From: Pantoea agglomerans
Lineage (GTDB): Bacteria > Pseudomonadota > Gammaproteobacteria > Enterobacterales > Enterobacteriaceae
DNA length: 64,000 nucleotides
Direction of reading: 5' to 3'
NCBI RefSeq assembly: GCF_020149765.1
Contig: NZ_CP083809.1
Location: 3,348,001 to 3,412,000, forward strand
The notes under the pieces: model-generated
Told to the model about the DNA's origin: nothing
What the model saw: the letters and a program-made list of their open reading frames with translations, nothing else
Databases searched by the model: none
In this document: piece after piece, positions 35,013 through 46,314 of the stretch
Layout: each line of letters begins with the position of its first letter
Position numbering within the stretch: position 1 is the first letter of the stretch
Translations under genes and position numbers: made by a program

Positions 35013-35999
35013 GTGGTTAAACAGATCCTCCCTCTGCTGATGTTGCTGTCCGTGCCGGCGCTGGCGGCAAAACCGGCCCTGACCGTCTACACCTACGACT
35101 CCTTTTCCGCCGAATGGGGCCCCGGCCCGGCGGTGAAAAAAGCCTTTGAGGCGCAGTGCGGCTGCGAGCTGCGCTATGTGGCGCTGGAGGATGGCGTCTC
35201 GCTGCTGAACCGCGTGCGCATGGAAGGCAAAAACAGCAAGGCTGACGTGGTGCTCGGCCTCGATAACAACCTGCTACAGGCGGCGCAGCAGACCGGCCTG
35301 TTCGCTAAAAGCGGGGTCGATCTCCATAACCTGACGCTGCCGGGCGGCTGGCAGGATCAAACCTTCGTGCCCTTCGACTACGGCTACTTCGCCTTCGTCT
35401 ATGACAAAACGCGCCTTAAAAACCCGCCCACCAGCCTGAAAGAGCTGGTGGAGAGCCCGCAAAAATGGCGCGTGATCTACGAAGATCCGCGCACCAGCAC
35501 CCCGGGTCTGGGTCTGCTGCTCTGGATGCAGAAGGTTTACGGCGACAAGGCGCCAGAGGCCTGGCAGAAGCTGGCGCAGAAAACCGTTACCGTGACCAAG
35601 GGCTGGAGTGAAGCCTACGGCCTGTTCCTGAAAGGGGAAGGCGATCTGGTGTTGAGCTACACCACCTCGCCCGCCTATCACCTGATCGAAGAGAAGAAAG
35701 AGAATTACGCCGCCGCGCCGTTCGCCGAAGGCCACTATTTGCAGGTCGAGGTTGCCGCGCAGCTTGCCAGCAGCAAGCAGCCGAAGCTGGCGCAGCAGTT
35801 TATGCAGTTTATGCTGACCCCCGCCTTCCAGAACACCATCCCGACCGGCAACTGGATGTATCCGGTGATAAAAAGCGATCTGCCCGCGGGCTATCAGACC
35901 CTGAGCGTGCCGCAAACCGCGCTGCAGTTTAGCCCGCAGGAAGTCGCGCAGCAGCGCGCAGACTGGATTAGCGCATGGCAACGCGCCGTCAGCCGCTAA
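35013..35999 (+). CDS. thiB: Thiamine/TPP-binding periplasmic protein ThiB
   Basis: Periplasmic binding component of the thiamine ABC importer. GTG at 35013 is the start: CAGGAG lies six bases upstream and VKQILPLLMLLSVPALAA gives a proper signal peptide cleaved after ALA-A. It has 328 residues (E. coli 327). TVYTYDSFSAEWGPGP, LEDGVSLLNRVRMEGKNSKADVVLG-type region and IPTGNWMYPV are conserved. Controlled by the upstream TPP riboswitch, it overlaps thiP by 25 bp. Confidence 0.96.
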   Translation: MVKQILPLLMLLSVPALAAKPALTVYTYDSFSAEWGPGPAVKKAFEAQCGCELRYVALEDGVSLLNRVRMEGKNSKADVVLGLDNNLLQAAQQTGLFAKSGVDLHNLTLPGGWQDQTFVPFDYGYFAFVYDKTRLKNPPTSLKELVESPQKWRVIYEDPRTSTPGLGLLLWMQKVYGDKAPEAWQKLAQKTVTVTKGWSEAYGLFLKGEGDLVLSYTTSPAYHLIEEKKENYAAAPFAEGHYLQVEVAAQLASSKQPKLAQQFMQFMLTPAFQNTIPTGNWMYPVIKSDLPAGYQTLSVPQTALQFSPQEVAQQRADWISAWQRAVSR

Positions 36000-37585
36000 T
36001 CCCACTCTGGATGGTGCCGGGCAGCAGCGCCGCGCTGCTGCTGTGCGGCGTGGCGCTGCTGGCGTTCGGCGCGCTCTGGGCCAGCGCGCCGACGGGCGAC
36101 TGGCGCGCGCTGCTGCACGACAGCTATCTGCACCACGTAGTGCGATTCTCTTTCACCCAGGCATTGCTCTCCGCCCTGCTGTCGCTGCTGCCTGCGATAC
36201 CCCTGTCGCGCGCCCTCTACCGACGGCGTTTTCCCGGCCGTCAGCTGCTGCTGCGCCTCTGCGCCATGACGCTGGTGCTGCCCGTGCTGGTGGCGGTATT
36301 CGGCCTGCTGACGGTCTATGGCCGCGTTGGCTGGCTGGCGCAGCTCTGCCAGCTGTTCGGCGTCGACTACCGCTTTTCGCCCTATGGGCTGCAGGGCATT
36401 CTGCTGGCGCACTGCTTTTTCAACCTGCCGCTGGCGACGCGCCTGATGCTGCAGACGCTGGAGACGATTCCGGGCGAGCAGCGTCAGCTCGCCGCCCAGC
36501 TCGGGCTGCGCGGCTGGCATCTTTTCCGCCTGCTGGAGTGGCCCTGGCTGCGCCGCCAGCTACTGCCTACCGGCGCGCTGATTTTTATGCTCTGCTTCGC
36601 CAGCTTCGCCACCGTGCTCTCGCTGGGCGGCGGCCCGCAGGCCACCACCATTGAGCTGGCGATCTTTCAGGCGCTGAGTTACGACTACGATCCCGGCCGC
36701 GCCGCGCTGCTGGCGCTGATCCAGCTCGCCTTCTGCCTGACGCTGGTGCTGCTGAGCCAGCGCTTCAGCAAGGCGATACCTGCGGGCAGCGCGCAGCTGC
36801 GGGGCTGGCGCGACCCGCACGATTCGCGGCGCGCACGCATCGGCGACGGCCTGCTTATCGCGCTGGCGCTGTTACTGCTGCTGCCGCCGCTGCTGGCGGT
36901 GATGGTTGACGGGCTGCGCGGCATATCGGGCGGCGCGCTGGCGCAGCCGGCGCTATGGCAGGCGACGCTGACCTCGCTGCGTATCGCCATCGGCGCGGGC
37001 GCGCTCTGCGTCACGCTCACCATGATGCTGCTGTGGAGCAGTCGCGAGCTGCGCCAGCGCCAGCGCACGCTGCCAGCGCAGGTGATGGAGACCAGCGGCA
37101 TGCTGATTCTGGCAATGCCGGGCATCGTGCTGGCCACGGGCTTCTTTTTACTTTTTAACGCCACCACCGGCCTGCCCGACTCGCCCGACGGGCTGGTGAT
37201 CTTCGCCAACGCGCTGCTCGCCATTCCCTATGCGCTAAAGGTGCTGGAAAATCCGATGCGCGACAGCGCCGAGCGCTATTCGCACCTGTGCGCCTCGCTG
37301 GGGATTAGTGGCTGGAACCGACTGCGGCTGATTGAGCTGCGCGCGCTGAAGCGTCCGCTGGCGCAGGCGCTGGCCTTTGCCTGCGTGCTCTCTGTCGGCG
37401 ACTTCGGCGTGGTGGCGCTGTTCGGCAGCGCCGACTTCCGAACCCTGCCTTTTTACCTCTATCAGCAGACCGGCGCCTATCGCGGCGCGGACGGCGCGGT
37501 TACCGCCCTGCTGCTGTTAGCGATCTGCCTGCTGCTGTTTACCCTGATGGAAAAATTACCTGGCCACCATGCTGACACTGACTAA
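35975..37585 (+). CDS. thiP: Thiamine/TPP ABC transporter permease ThiP
   Basis: Inner-membrane permease of the thiamine importer, made of two fused permease halves with about twelve helices. It has 536 residues, as in E. coli. The start [16 protein letters not shown] is shared with E. coli. Each half has an EAA-type loop that contacts ThiQ ([20 protein letters not shown] and [20 protein letters not shown]). It overlaps thiB and thiQ by 25 and 17 bp, showing tight coupling. Confidence 0.96.
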   Translation: MATRRQPLIPLWMVPGSSAALLLCGVALLAFGALWASAPTGDWRALLHDSYLHHVVRFSFTQALLSALLSLLPAIPLSRALYRRRFPGRQLLLRLCAMTLVLPVLVAVFGLLTVYGRVGWLAQLCQLFGVDYRFSPYGLQGILLAHCFFNLPLATRLMLQTLETIPGEQRQLAAQLGLRGWHLFRLLEWPWLRRQLLPTGALIFMLCFASFATVLSLGGGPQATTIELAIFQALSYDYDPGRAALLALIQLAFCLTLVLLSQRFSKAIPAGSAQLRGWRDPHDSRRARIGDGLLIALALLLLLPPLLAVMVDGLRGISGGALAQPALWQATLTSLRIAIGAGALCVTLTMMLLWSSRELRQRQRTLPAQVMETSGMLILAMPGIVLATGFFLLFNATTGLPDSPDGLVIFANALLAIPYALKVLENPMRDSAERYSHLCASLGISGWNRLRLIELRALKRPLAQALAFACVLSVGDFGVVALFGSADFRTLPFYLYQQTGAYRGADGAVTALLLLAICLLLFTLMEKLPGHHADTD

Positions 37586-38291
37586 TCTCACCTACCTCTA
37601 TCAGCATCTGCCGATGCGTTTCAGCTTCAGCGCCGAACGCGGCGAGCGGCTGGCGGTGCTCGGCCCCAGCGGTGCGGGTAAAAGTACGCTGCTCAGCCTG
37701 ATCGCCGGCTTTCTGCCGGTGAGCCAGGGCGCGCTGCGCATCGACGGCGCGGATCACGCCCATAGCGTGCCGTCGCAGCGTCCGGTGTCGATGCTGTTTC
37801 AGGAGAACAACCTCTTTCCGCACCTTAGCGTACAGCAGAATATGGCGCTGGGTCTGCACCCTGGGCTGAAGCTGAACGCCGCGCAGCGGCGGCAGCTGGA
37901 AGAGATTGCCGATCAGGTGGGATTAAGCGATCTGCTGACGCGCCTGCCGGGCCAGCTCTCCGGCGGCCAGCGTCAGCGCGCCGCGCTGGCGCGCTGTCTG
38001 CTGCGCGACCGGCCGGTGCTGCTGCTGGACGAGCCCTTCTCGGCGCTCGATCCGGCGCTGCGTAACGAGATGCTGCAGCTGGTGCGGCGCGTCTGCGAGG
38101 CGCGGGCGATTACCCTGCTGATGGTGTCGCACAGTCTGGAGGATGCGCAGCAGATTGCGCCGCGCAGTTTGGTGATCGTCGATGGTCGCGTCTACTGGGA
38201 CGGCGCGACCGAGACGCTGCTGTCGGGCGGCACGCGCGAGGCCGACGTGCTCGGCATCGCGCGATCGTCAGGCAAAGAACACGCGCCATAA
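37569..38291 (+). CDS. thiQ: Thiamine/TPP ABC transporter ATPase ThiQ
   Basis: Cytoplasmic ATPase energising thiamine import. It has 240 residues (E. coli 232). Walker [11 protein letters not shown]-loop [11 protein letters not shown], signature LSGGQRQR, Walker [13 protein letters not shown] and the H-loop VSH are all present in order. It is the last gene of thiBPQ. Its 3' end overlaps the convergent yabI by 24 bp, and no terminator separates them. Confidence 0.96.
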   Translation: MLTLTNLTYLYQHLPMRFSFSAERGERLAVLGPSGAGKSTLLSLIAGFLPVSQGALRIDGADHAHSVPSQRPVSMLFQENNLFPHLSVQQNMALGLHPGLKLNAAQRRQLEEIADQVGLSDLLTRLPGQLSGGQRQRAALARCLLRDRPVLLLDEPFSALDPALRNEMLQLVRRVCEARAITLLMVSHSLEDAQQIAPRSLVIVDGRVYWDGATETLLSGGTREADVLGIARSSGKEHAP

Positions 38292-39032
38292 CAGCTGGCG
38301 GAACAGCGGCATCATCGGATGGAACTGGATCGCGACGAAGGCGGCGACCGCAATCGCGATGCTCAGCGGTGCCAGCCAGCGCAGGCGCGCAGGCGGCAGC
38401 CAGGCGGTGGCCCAGTCGCGGCTTTTGCCGCTGCGCCACCAGCGCCAGCCGAGCCAGCAGCCGAGCCAGACCAGCAGCGCCACCAGCAACAGCAGCCACT
38501 TGAACGCGCCGCTCTGCGCATCCTTCGGCACGTCGATCGCCACCCCCGCCAGAATGCCCGGCAGCAGATAGAGCGGCGGCCACAGCACGCAGCCAATCAG
38601 GTTCGGCGGCAGAAACTTGCGCACCGGCAGCTCAAGCATGCCGGCCGCCAGCGGGATCAGCGGACGCGTCGGCCCGACGAAGCGCCCGACCAGAATAGTG
38701 AACATGCTGTGCTGATGCAGCGCGTGCTCGGTTTTATCCAGCAGCCCTTTATATTTTTGCAGGTATTTCCAGCGGTGCAGCGGCCCCTGAAACTTCCAGC
38801 CAATGCCGTATGAGATCCAGTCGCCCAGCAGGCAGCCAACAAAGCCCGCCGCCCAGGCGGGATAAAGCCCAATCTGACCGCTACCTACCAGCGCGCCCAG
38901 GCTCGCCATCATCACGGTGCCCGGCAGCAGCAGGCCGACAAAGGCCAGCGATTCAAGAAAGGTCACCAGCGCAACGGCGATCAGCGCGTACTCCAGCGAC
39001 TGCGTAAACAGATGTTGAATCCAGGCTTCCAT
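38268..39032 (-). CDS. yabI: DedA family membrane protein YabI
   Basis: Inner-membrane protein of the DedA/VTT family, some members of which flip undecaprenyl phosphate or phospholipids. It has 254 residues and about five membrane segments. The family motifs are visible: FLLPG-type ([19 protein letters not shown]), GDWISYGIG, and [22 protein letters not shown] with the conserved Arg residues. It matches E. coli YabI in sequence and place, next to thiQ. Its exact substrate in this organism is not shown. Confidence 0.92.
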   Translation of the reverse strand: MEAWIQHLFTQSLEYALIAVALVTFLESLAFVGLLLPGTVMMASLGALVGSGQIGLYPAWAAGFVGCLLGDWISYGIGWKFQGPLHRWKYLQKYKGLLDKTEHALHQHSMFTILVGRFVGPTRPLIPLAAGMLELPVRKFLPPNLIGCVLWPPLYLLPGILAGVAIDVPKDAQSGAFKWLLLLVALLVWLGCWLGWRWWRSGKSRDWATAWLPPARLRWLAPLSIAIAVAAFVAIQFHPMMPLFRQLLWRVFFA

Positions 39033-39135
39033 AACCTTCCTTACTCAGACTTTGGATGCTGGATTGTCCTGAGGCGGCACCACAGCGTCAAGGTAAGAAT
39101 TGTAGGGCGATGTTGACAAAAGCGCGCCGCGCGCA

Positions 39136-39151
39136 CTGGATAAATAACCAT
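39136..39151. promoter_or_regulatory. Possible degenerate LexA box before polB
   Basis: CTGGATAAATAACCAT resembles the LexA consensus CTG-N10-CAG with one mismatch in the last triplet, 36 bp before the polB start. E. coli polB is in the SOS regulon. The mismatch falls in a highly conserved position, so binding is doubtful. Confidence 0.3.
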
Positions 39152-39186
39152 GTTATACTCTGGCTGTTTTTTCGTCTGGAGCCGAT

Positions 39187-41547
39187 GTGAATACGCCTCG
39201 CGCAGGATTCCTGCTTACCCGCCACTGGCGCGACAGCGCTCAGGGCACCGAAATCGTTTACTGGCTGGCGACGGACAGCGGCCCGCAGCGCGTGGTTCTG
39301 CCGGCTCAGGAGTCGGTAGCCTTTATTCCGCGCGACTATCAGCCGCAGGTGGAAGCGCTGCTGCGCGACGAGCGTCAGGTGCGCCTGCAGCCGCTGGCGC
39401 TAAAGGACTTTCGCCGCCGCCCGGTCTTCGGCCTCTACTGCCGCCAGCATCGCCAGCTGCAGCGGCTGGAGAAGCTGCTGCGCGAACAGGGCATTCCGGT
39501 GTTCGAAGCGGATATCCGCCCGCCGGAGCGTTTCCTGATGGAGCGCTTTATCACCGCACCGGTGTGGTTCAGCGGCGAACCGCAGGGCGATACCCTGGTC
39601 AACGCGCGCCTGAAGCCCCACCCCGACTATCGTCCGCCGCTGAAGTGGGTATCGCTGGATATCGAAACCACCCAGCACGGCGAGCTTTACTGCATTGGGC
39701 TGGAGGGCTGCGGCCAGCGCCAGGTCTTTATGCTCGGCCCGCCCAACGGCGACGCCAGCGCGCTCGACTTCGACCTGATCTATGTCGATACCCGACCGCA
39801 GCTGCTGGAAGCGCTGAACGCCTGGTTTGCCGAGCACGATCCCGACGTGTTGATCGGCTGGAATGTGGTGCAGTTCGACCTGCGCGTGCTGCAGAAACAT
39901 GCTGACCGCTACGCGATTCCGCTGCGTCTGGGACGGCAGAATGCGCCGCTGGAGTGGCGCGAGCACGGCTTCAAGCCCGGCGTCTTTTCCGCCAGCGCGG
40001 CTGGCCGCCTGATTATCGACGGCATCGAGGCGCTGAAATCCGCCTTCTGGAGCTTCCCCTCCTTTAGCCTGGAGGCGGTGTCGCAAACGCTGCTGGGCGA
40101 AGGCAAAGCGATCGACAATCCCTGGCACCGCATGGAAGAGATTAACTGGCGCTTCGCCAACGATAAGCCGGCGCTGGCGCGCTATAACCTCAAAGACTGC
40201 GAGCTGGTAACGCGTATTTTCCATAAAACCGAGATTATGCCGTTTCTGCTGGAGCGCGCCTCGGTCAACGGGCTGGCGGCGGATCGCCACGGCGGCTCGG
40301 TGGCCGCCTTCAGCCATCTCTATATTCCGCGCATGCATCGCGCAGGCTACGTCGCGCCCAATCTCGGCGAGGTCGCGCCGGAAGCGAGTCCCGGCGGCTA
40401 CGTAATGGATTCTCGTCCCGGCCTCTACGACTCGGTGCTGGTGCTCGATTATAAAAGCCTCTATCCGTCGATTATCCGCACCTTCCTGATCGATCCGGTC
40501 GGGCTGGTTGAAGGCCTGGCCCATCCCGACGACGCCGATTCGGTGCCCGGCTTCCGCGAAGCGCGCTTTTCGCGCCTTACCCACTGCCTGCCCGCCCTGG
40601 TGGAGCAGATCTGGCAGGGGCGCGAAGCGGCGAAAAAACAGGGCAATCAGCCGCTGTCGCAGGCGCTGAAAATTATTATGAACGCCTTTTACGGCGTGCT
40701 CGGCACCAGCGCCTGCCGCTTCTTCGATCCGCGCCTCGCCTCGTCGATTACGCTGCGCGGTCACGCCATTATGCAACAGACGCGCGAGCTGATTGAGGCC
40801 GAGGGCTTTGATGTGATCTATGGCGACACCGACTCCACCTTTGTCTGGCTAAAATCGCCGCACGGCGAAGCGGAGGCGGCAGCCACGGGCCGGCGGCTGG
40901 CCGAGCGGGTTAACCACTGGTGGCGCGAGCATCTGCAGCAGCAGTACGGCCTCGACAGCGCGCTGGAGCTGGAGTATGAAAACCACTTCAGCCGCTTTCT
41001 GATGCCGACCATTCGCGGCGCCGAACAGGGCAGCAAAAAGCGTTACGCCGGGCTGATCCGCGACGGCGCAAACGAGCGGCTGGTGTTTAAAGGGCTGGAG
41101 TCGGTGCGCACCGACTGGACGCCGCTGGCGCAGCAGTTTCAGCAGGCGCTCTACGGCCATATTTTCCGCGGCGAGCCCTGGCAGGAATACGTGCGCGACA
41201 CCGTGGCGCGGCTGCTGGCGGGCGAGCTGGACGATCTGCTGGTCTATAAAAAACGGCTGCGCCGCCCGCTGGCCGACTATGAGCGCAACGTGCCGCCGCA
41301 CGTGCGCGCCGCGCGGCTGGCGGATGAGCAAAACCGCAGGCTGAACCGTCCGTTGCAGTATCAAAACGGCGGCTCGATTCGCTATGTTATGGCGACGGCA
41401 GGCCCCGAACCGCTGGAGGCGCGCGTAACGCCGCTGGATTACGATCACTACGTCAGCAAGCAGCTGCAGCCGGTGGCCGACGGCATTTTACCCTTCGTCG
41501 ACGGCGACTTTGCTACACTGATTACAGGGCAGCTGGGGCTTTTTTGA
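39187..41547 (+). CDS. polB: DNA polymerase II
   Basis: Family B DNA polymerase with proofreading, used in replication restart and translesion synthesis during SOS. It has 786 residues and a GTG start like E. coli (783). Exonuclease motif DIETT is near residue 158. Polymerase motifs [25 protein letters not shown] and YGDTDSTF are present, with the KKRYAGL motif, and the extreme C-terminus GQLGLF is the beta-clamp-binding peptide. Unlike E. coli, no ara operon lies between it and yabI. Confidence 0.97.
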   Translation: MNTPRAGFLLTRHWRDSAQGTEIVYWLATDSGPQRVVLPAQESVAFIPRDYQPQVEALLRDERQVRLQPLALKDFRRRPVFGLYCRQHRQLQRLEKLLREQGIPVFEADIRPPERFLMERFITAPVWFSGEPQGDTLVNARLKPHPDYRPPLKWVSLDIETTQHGELYCIGLEGCGQRQVFMLGPPNGDASALDFDLIYVDTRPQLLEALNAWFAEHDPDVLIGWNVVQFDLRVLQKHADRYAIPLRLGRQNAPLEWREHGFKPGVFSASAAGRLIIDGIEALKSAFWSFPSFSLEAVSQTLLGEGKAIDNPWHRMEEINWRFANDKPALARYNLKDCELVTRIFHKTEIMPFLLERASVNGLAADRHGGSVAAFSHLYIPRMHRAGYVAPNLGEVAPEASPGGYVMDSRPGLYDSVLVLDYKSLYPSIIRTFLIDPVGLVEGLAHPDDADSVPGFREARFSRLTHCLPALVEQIWQGREAAKKQGNQPLSQALKIIMNAFYGVLGTSACRFFDPRLASSITLRGHAIMQQTRELIEAEGFDVIYGDTDSTFVWLKSPHGEAEAAATGRRLAERVNHWWREHLQQQYGLDSALELEYENHFSRFLMPTIRGAEQGSKKRYAGLIRDGANERLVFKGLESVRTDWTPLAQQFQQALYGHIFRGEPWQEYVRDTVARLLAGELDDLLVYKKRLRRPLADYERNVPPHVRAARLADEQNRRLNRPLQYQNGGSIRYVMATAGPEPLEARVTPLDYDHYVSKQLQPVADGILPFVDGDFATLITGQLGLF

Positions 41548-41703
41548 CAGGTGACGAATGGCCTGCCTTCCAGTACCATAGCGCCCTTCCTCTATCTCAC
41601 CGCTCTTAAAACCTGACCAGACCGCCCTTTGTCTGGGGAAAAGGTATTGCCTGTGGCGGGGAAACATCACCAAAAACACCTTAAAAATTCGAGCTAGAAA
41701 AAT

Positions 41704-44610
41704 ATGGTTTTTACATTAGGTCAGCGCTGGATTAGTGATACGGAAAGTGAGCTGGGGCTCGGAACGGTCGTGGCGGTGGACGCCCGCATGGTTACGCTGC
41801 TGTTTCCGGCGACGGGGGAAAACCGCCTGTATGCCCGTAACGACTCACCGGTCACGCGCGTTATCTTTAATCCGGGCGATACGGTGACCAGCCACGAAGG
41901 CTGGCAGATGCGCGTCGATGAAGTACGCAATGAAAATGACCTGATGACCTATATCGGCACGCGTCTCGATACGGATGAAAGCGAGGTGGTGCTGCGTGAA
42001 GTGATGCTCGACAGCAAGCTGGTGTTCAGCAAACCGCAGGATCGCCTGTTCGCCGGCCAGCTCGACCGTATGGATCGCTTCGCCCTGCGCTACCGCGCCC
42101 GCAAATATCAGAGCGCGCAGTATCGCCTGCCGGTGAGCGGCCTGCGCGGTATGCGCACCAACCTGATCCCGCACCAGCTGCATATCGCCCACGACGTGGG
42201 CCGCCGCCATGCGCCGCGCGTGCTGCTGGCGGATGAAGTGGGCCTCGGCAAAACCATCGAAGCCGGCATGATTATCCAGCAGCAGCTGCTGGCCGGACGC
42301 GCCGAGCGCGTGCTGATCATCGTGCCGGAAACCCTGCAGCACCAGTGGCTGGTCGAGATGCTGCGCCGCTTTAATCTCCATTTTTCGCTGTTCGACGACG
42401 ACCGCTACGCCGAAGCGCAGCACGACAGTGACAACGCCTTTGAGACCGAACAGCTGATTATCTGCTCGCTCGATTTTGTGCGCCGCAACAAGCAGCGTCT
42501 TGCACTGCTGGCGGAGGCGGAGTGGGATCTGATGGTAGTCGACGAAGCGCACCACCTCGCCTGGAGCGAAGGCGAGCCGAGCCGCGAATATGCGGTGATT
42601 GAACAGCTGGCGGAGCAGATCCCTGGCGTGCTGCTGCTGACCGCGACGCCGGAACAGCTGGGCATGGAGAGCCACTTCGCCCGTCTGCGCCTGCTCGATC
42701 CCAATCGCTTCCACGACTTTGCGCAGTTTGTCGAAGAGCAGCAGCACTTCCGCCCGGTCGCCGACGCGGTCTCTTCGCTGCTGGCCGACAAAGCGATCTC
42801 GCAGGAGCAGATGAACATCATCAACGATCTGGTGGGCGAGCAGGATATTGAGCCGCTGCTGCAGGTTGCCAACAGCGAACGCGACGGCAAACTCGACGCG
42901 CGCAAAGAGCTGATCGCCATGCTGATGGATCGCCACGGCACCAGCCGCGTCCTGTTCCGCAACACGCGTAACGGCGTGAAGGGCTTTCCGAAACGCGAAC
43001 TGCATCAGATCCGCCTGCCGCTGCCCGCCCAGTATCAGACCGCTATCAAGGTCTCTGGCATTATGGGCGCGCGTAAAAGCGCGGAAGAGCGTGCGCGTGA
43101 CCTGCTCTACCCCGAACAGATTTATCAGGAGTTTGAAGGCGACACCGGCACCTGGTGGAACTTTGATCCGCGCGTAGAATGGCTGCTGGGCTACCTGACC
43201 AGCAACCGTAAAGAGAAAGTGCTGGTGATCTGCGCCAAGGCGGCCACTGCGCTGCAGCTGGAGCAGGTGCTGCGCGAGCGCGAGGGCATCCGCGCGGCGG
43301 TGTTCCACGAGGGGCTGTCGATTATTGAGCGCGACCGCGCCGCCGCCTGGTTCGCTTCAGAAGAGAATGGCGCGCAGGTGCTGCTCTGCTCCGAGATCGG
43401 TTCTGAAGGGCGCAACTTCCAGTTCGCCAGCCGTCTGGTGATGTTCGATCTGCCGTTTAACCCGGATCTGCTGGAGCAGCGTATCGGCCGTCTCGATCGC
43501 ATCGGCCAGGCGCACGATATTCAGATTATGGTGCCATGGCTGGAGAAAACCGCCCAGGCGGTGCTGCTGCGCTGGTATCACGAGGGGCTCGACGCCTTTG
43601 AGCACACCTGCCCTACCGGCCGCACCATTTACGACAGCGTGCATCAGCCGCTGATCAACTTCCTCGCCGCGCCGGAAAACAGCGAGGGGCTGGATGAGTT
43701 TATTGCTGAATGCCGCAAGCAGCACGAGTCGCTGAAGGCGCAGCTGGAGCACGGCCGCGACCGCCTGCTGGAGCTGAACTCCAACGGCGGCGAGTCGGCG
43801 CAGGCGCTGGCGGCGGAGATCGCCGCGCAGGACAACGATACTGAGCTGGTGAACTTCGCGCTCAACCTGTTCGATATCGTCGGCATCAACCAGGAAGATC
43901 GCAGCGATAATCTGATCGTACTGACGCCGTCTGACCATATGCTGGTGCCTGATTTCCCGGGCCTGCCGGAGGATGGCTGCACCATCACCTTTAACCGCGA
44001 TCAGGCGCTGTCGCGCGAAGATACCCAGTTTATTACCTGGGAGCATCCGCTGATCCGCAACGGCCTGGATCTGATCCTCTCCGGCGACACCGGCAGCTGC
44101 GCGCTGTCGCTGCTGAAAAACAAGGCGCTGCCGGTGGGCACGCTGCTGGTTGAGATGATCTACGTGGTTGAGGCGCAGGCGCCGAAGCATCTGCAGCTGA
44201 CGCGCTTCCTGCCGCCGACGCCGATCCGCATGCTGCTGGATCGCAACGGCACCAACCTGGCGGGCAAGGTGGAGTTTGAGAGTTTCAACCGCCAGCTCAA
44301 CGCGGTGAATCGCCACACCGGCAGCAAGCTGGTCAACGCGGTGCAGCAGGATGTGCATGCGATTCTGGTGCAGGCGGAAGAGAAAGTCGTGCCGGAAGCG
44401 CAGGCGTTGATCGCAGCGGCGCGCGCCGAAGCGGATGAGAAGCTGGGCGCGGAGCTGTCCCGTCTCGAAGCGCTGAAGGCGGTCAATCCTAACATCCGTG
44501 AAGATGAGATTGAGGCGCTGGAGAGCAATCGTCAGCAGGTGCTGGAAAGCCTGAGCCAGGCCAACTGGCGTCTCGACGCGCTGCGCCTGATCGTGGTGAC
44601 GCATCAGTAA
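41704..44610 (+). CDS. rapA: RNA polymerase recycling ATPase RapA
   Basis: SWI2/SNF2 ATPase (HepA) that binds RNA polymerase and promotes its reuse. It has 968 residues, as in E. coli. Two N-terminal Tudor-like domains ([18 protein letters not shown]) precede the helicase core: Walker [29 protein letters not shown], and C-terminal motifs [16 protein letters not shown] and [12 protein letters not shown] terminator separates it from rluA. The upstream 156 bp hold no gene. Confidence 0.98.
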   Translation: MVFTLGQRWISDTESELGLGTVVAVDARMVTLLFPATGENRLYARNDSPVTRVIFNPGDTVTSHEGWQMRVDEVRNENDLMTYIGTRLDTDESEVVLREVMLDSKLVFSKPQDRLFAGQLDRMDRFALRYRARKYQSAQYRLPVSGLRGMRTNLIPHQLHIAHDVGRRHAPRVLLADEVGLGKTIEAGMIIQQQLLAGRAERVLIIVPETLQHQWLVEMLRRFNLHFSLFDDDRYAEAQHDSDNAFETEQLIICSLDFVRRNKQRLALLAEAEWDLMVVDEAHHLAWSEGEPSREYAVIEQLAEQIPGVLLLTATPEQLGMESHFARLRLLDPNRFHDFAQFVEEQQHFRPVADAVSSLLADKAISQEQMNIINDLVGEQDIEPLLQVANSERDGKLDARKELIAMLMDRHGTSRVLFRNTRNGVKGFPKRELHQIRLPLPAQYQTAIKVSGIMGARKSAEERARDLLYPEQIYQEFEGDTGTWWNFDPRVEWLLGYLTSNRKEKVLVICAKAATALQLEQVLREREGIRAAVFHEGLSIIERDRAAAWFASEENGAQVLLCSEIGSEGRNFQFASRLVMFDLPFNPDLLEQRIGRLDRIGQAHDIQIMVPWLEKTAQAVLLRWYHEGLDAFEHTCPTGRTIYDSVHQPLINFLAAPENSEGLDEFIAECRKQHESLKAQLEHGRDRLLELNSNGGESAQALAAEIAAQDNDTELVNFALNLFDIVGINQEDRSDNLIVLTPSDHMLVPDFPGLPEDGCTITFNRDQALSREDTQFITWEHPLIRNGLDLILSGDTGSCALSLLKNKALPVGTLLVEMIYVVEAQAPKHLQLTRFLPPTPIRMLLDRNGTNLAGKVEFESFNRQLNAVNRHTGSKLVNAVQQDVHAILVQAEEKVVPEAQALIAAARAEADEKLGAELSRLEALKAVNPNIREDEIEALESNRQQVLESLSQANWRLDALRLIVVTHQ

Positions 44611-44615
44611 TGGCC

Positions 44616-44638
44616 CGGGGCCTTCGGGCCCCTTTTAT
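44616..44638 (+). terminator. Intrinsic terminator after rapA
   Basis: GGGGCC-TTCG-GGCCCC stem followed by TTTTATT, 6 bp past the rapA stop. Some read-through into rluA is likely, as the genes are only 48 bp apart. Confidence 0.8.
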
Positions 44639-44658
44639 TCTGAACAGAAAGCGAACAG

Positions 44659-45315
44659 ATGATGGAACCCTACAATCCGCCGCGCGAACCCTGGCTGCAC
44701 ATCCTTTACCAGGATGCGCACATTATGGTGGTCAATAAGCCGAGCGGGCTGCTGTCGGTGCCTGGCCGACTGGAAGAGCATAAAGACAGCGTCATGACGC
44801 GCATTCAGCGCGACTTTCCGCAGGCGGAATCGGTGCATCGTCTCGATATGGCCACCAGCGGCGTGCTCGCGGTCGCCTTAACCAAGGCGGCGGAGCGCGA
44901 GCTAAAGCGCCAGTTTCGCGAGCGCGAGCCGTCAAAAAGCTATGTGGCGTGCGTCTGGGGTCATCCGGCAGCGGAAAAAGGGGTGATAGATCTGCCGCTT
45001 ATCTGCGACTGGCCGAACCGGCCGAAACAGAAGGTCTGCTTTGAAACCGGCAAAGCGGCGCAGACCGAGTATGAAGTGCTGGCTTTTCTGGACGACAACA
45101 GCGCGCGCGTGGCGCTAAAGCCGATTACCGGCCGTTCCCACCAGCTGCGCGTGCATATGCTGGCGCTGGGCCATCCTATCTTAGGCGATAACTTTTACGC
45201 GCATCCGGAAGCGAAAGCGCGGGCGCCGCGCCTGCTGCTGCACGCCGAGTCGCTGACCCTTACCCATCCAGCCTTTGGCAACAGCATGACGTTCCGCCAG
45301 CCCGCCGATTTCTGA
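44659..45315 (+). CDS. rluA: 23S rRNA/tRNA pseudouridine synthase RluA
   Basis: Isomerises U746 of 23S rRNA and U32 of several tRNAs to pseudouridine. It has 218 residues (E. coli 219). The catalytic aspartate is D63 in HRLDMATSG. The N-terminal VVNKPSGLLSVPGR and the ITGRSHQLRVHMLALGHPILGD motif are typical of the family. A second ATG directly after the first could also be the start. It converges on djlA with a 13-bp gap. Confidence 0.96.
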   Translation: MMEPYNPPREPWLHILYQDAHIMVVNKPSGLLSVPGRLEEHKDSVMTRIQRDFPQAESVHRLDMATSGVLAVALTKAAERELKRQFREREPSKSYVACVWGHPAAEKGVIDLPLICDWPNRPKQKVCFETGKAAQTEYEVLAFLDDNSARVALKPITGRSHQLRVHMLALGHPILGDNFYAHPEAKARAPRLLLHAESLTLTHPAFGNSMTFRQPADF

Positions 45316-45328
45316 GCGGGCCAGCCGG

Positions 45329-46132
45329 TTATTTAAAGCCTTTCTCGCGGCGAATCAGATCGTAAGCCGCCTGAATCTCTTGCGCCTTCTGCTTCGCCAT
45401 CTCCATCATCTCCGGCGGCAGGCCTTTCGCTACCAGCTTATCGGGATGATGCTCGCTCATCAGCTTGCGGTAGGCGCGCTTGATGGTGGTGGCGTCGTCG
45501 CTGCTTTTAACCCCCAGCACGCTGCAGGCATCCTCCAGCGTCGGCCCGCGCTGCGCCTGCTGGAAGCCGCCGCCCTGTCCGCCGCCGAACTGCTGTCCCC
45601 CCTCCATCATGCGCAGGAACTGATCGAACTGCATGCGCGAGATGCCGAGCTCCTCAGCGATCACGTAGAGCACCTGGCGCTCGTTCGGATGCAGCGAACC
45701 GTCGGCAAACGCCGCCTGAATCTGAATTTCCAGAAACATCCGAATCAGATCGAAGCGGCCGAAACAGGCGCTGCGCAGCTCGCGCAGTTTGCTGCGCAGC
45801 GGATAGTCGCCCTGCTTGCCTTCGCGGAAGGCGCGCTGGGCAGCGGTGCGCGCCTCGCCGTGCAGCTGCATGCGCTCCATTAATAAGGAAGCGATTTGAA
45901 TATCGGCTTCGGTGACGCGCCCCTTCGATTTGGTAAGGTGGCCCATCACCTGAAAAGTGGTCTGAAAAAACAGCGTCTGGCGGGTTTGGTTATTCGCAAA
46001 CCAGGCCTGTCCCTTTGCGCTGCGAACTTTATCGATCAGATGGCCAATCGCCAGGCCAAACACAATGCCCCAAAAACCAGCGCCGGAAAGCAGCCCCAGC
46101 ACCAGCCCAATTACTTTTCCCCAGTAGCGCAT
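45329..46132 (-). CDS. djlA: Co-chaperone DjlA
   Basis: Membrane-anchored J-domain protein that stimulates DnaK and affects capsule regulation through Rcs. It has 267 residues (E. coli 271). An N-terminal transmembrane segment with glycines ([20 protein letters not shown]) dimerises the protein. A TerB-like central domain follows, then a GGQ-rich linker and a C-terminal J domain with the HPD motif (SEHHPDKL). It is divergent from lptD, as in E. coli. Confidence 0.96.
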   Translation of the reverse strand: MRYWGKVIGLVLGLLSGAGFWGIVFGLAIGHLIDKVRSAKGQAWFANNQTRQTLFFQTTFQVMGHLTKSKGRVTEADIQIASLLMERMQLHGEARTAAQRAFREGKQGDYPLRSKLRELRSACFGRFDLIRMFLEIQIQAAFADGSLHPNERQVLYVIAEELGISRMQFDQFLRMMEGGQQFGGGQGGGFQQAQRGPTLEDACSVLGVKSSDDATTIKRAYRKLMSEHHPDKLVAKGLPPEMMEMAKQKAQEIQAAYDLIRREKGFK

Positions 46133-46314
46133 AAACTCCTCAATTCGCCATGCTTGCGGCTGAAAATTGCATTATCATACCTGTCATTTATCCCAGCGCC
46201 TAACGGCAACGCGGACAGACACGGATTAACACTGGCACAACGCCGGGCAGTGCGTTAGTCTCTGAGCCGATTGTCGGCATGATGCCAGTTTTCATGGAAT
46301 TCTCGATACCGCGT

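Noticed and set aside
39400..40776. 458-codon open frame antisense to polB
   Set aside because: It lies within polB and shows the same shadow composition. polB itself is intact and full length.
41845..43308. 487-codon open frame antisense to rapA
   Set aside because: It is wholly inside rapA, has no recognisable domain and no ribosome site, and has the Gln/Arg/His-rich composition of a shadow frame.
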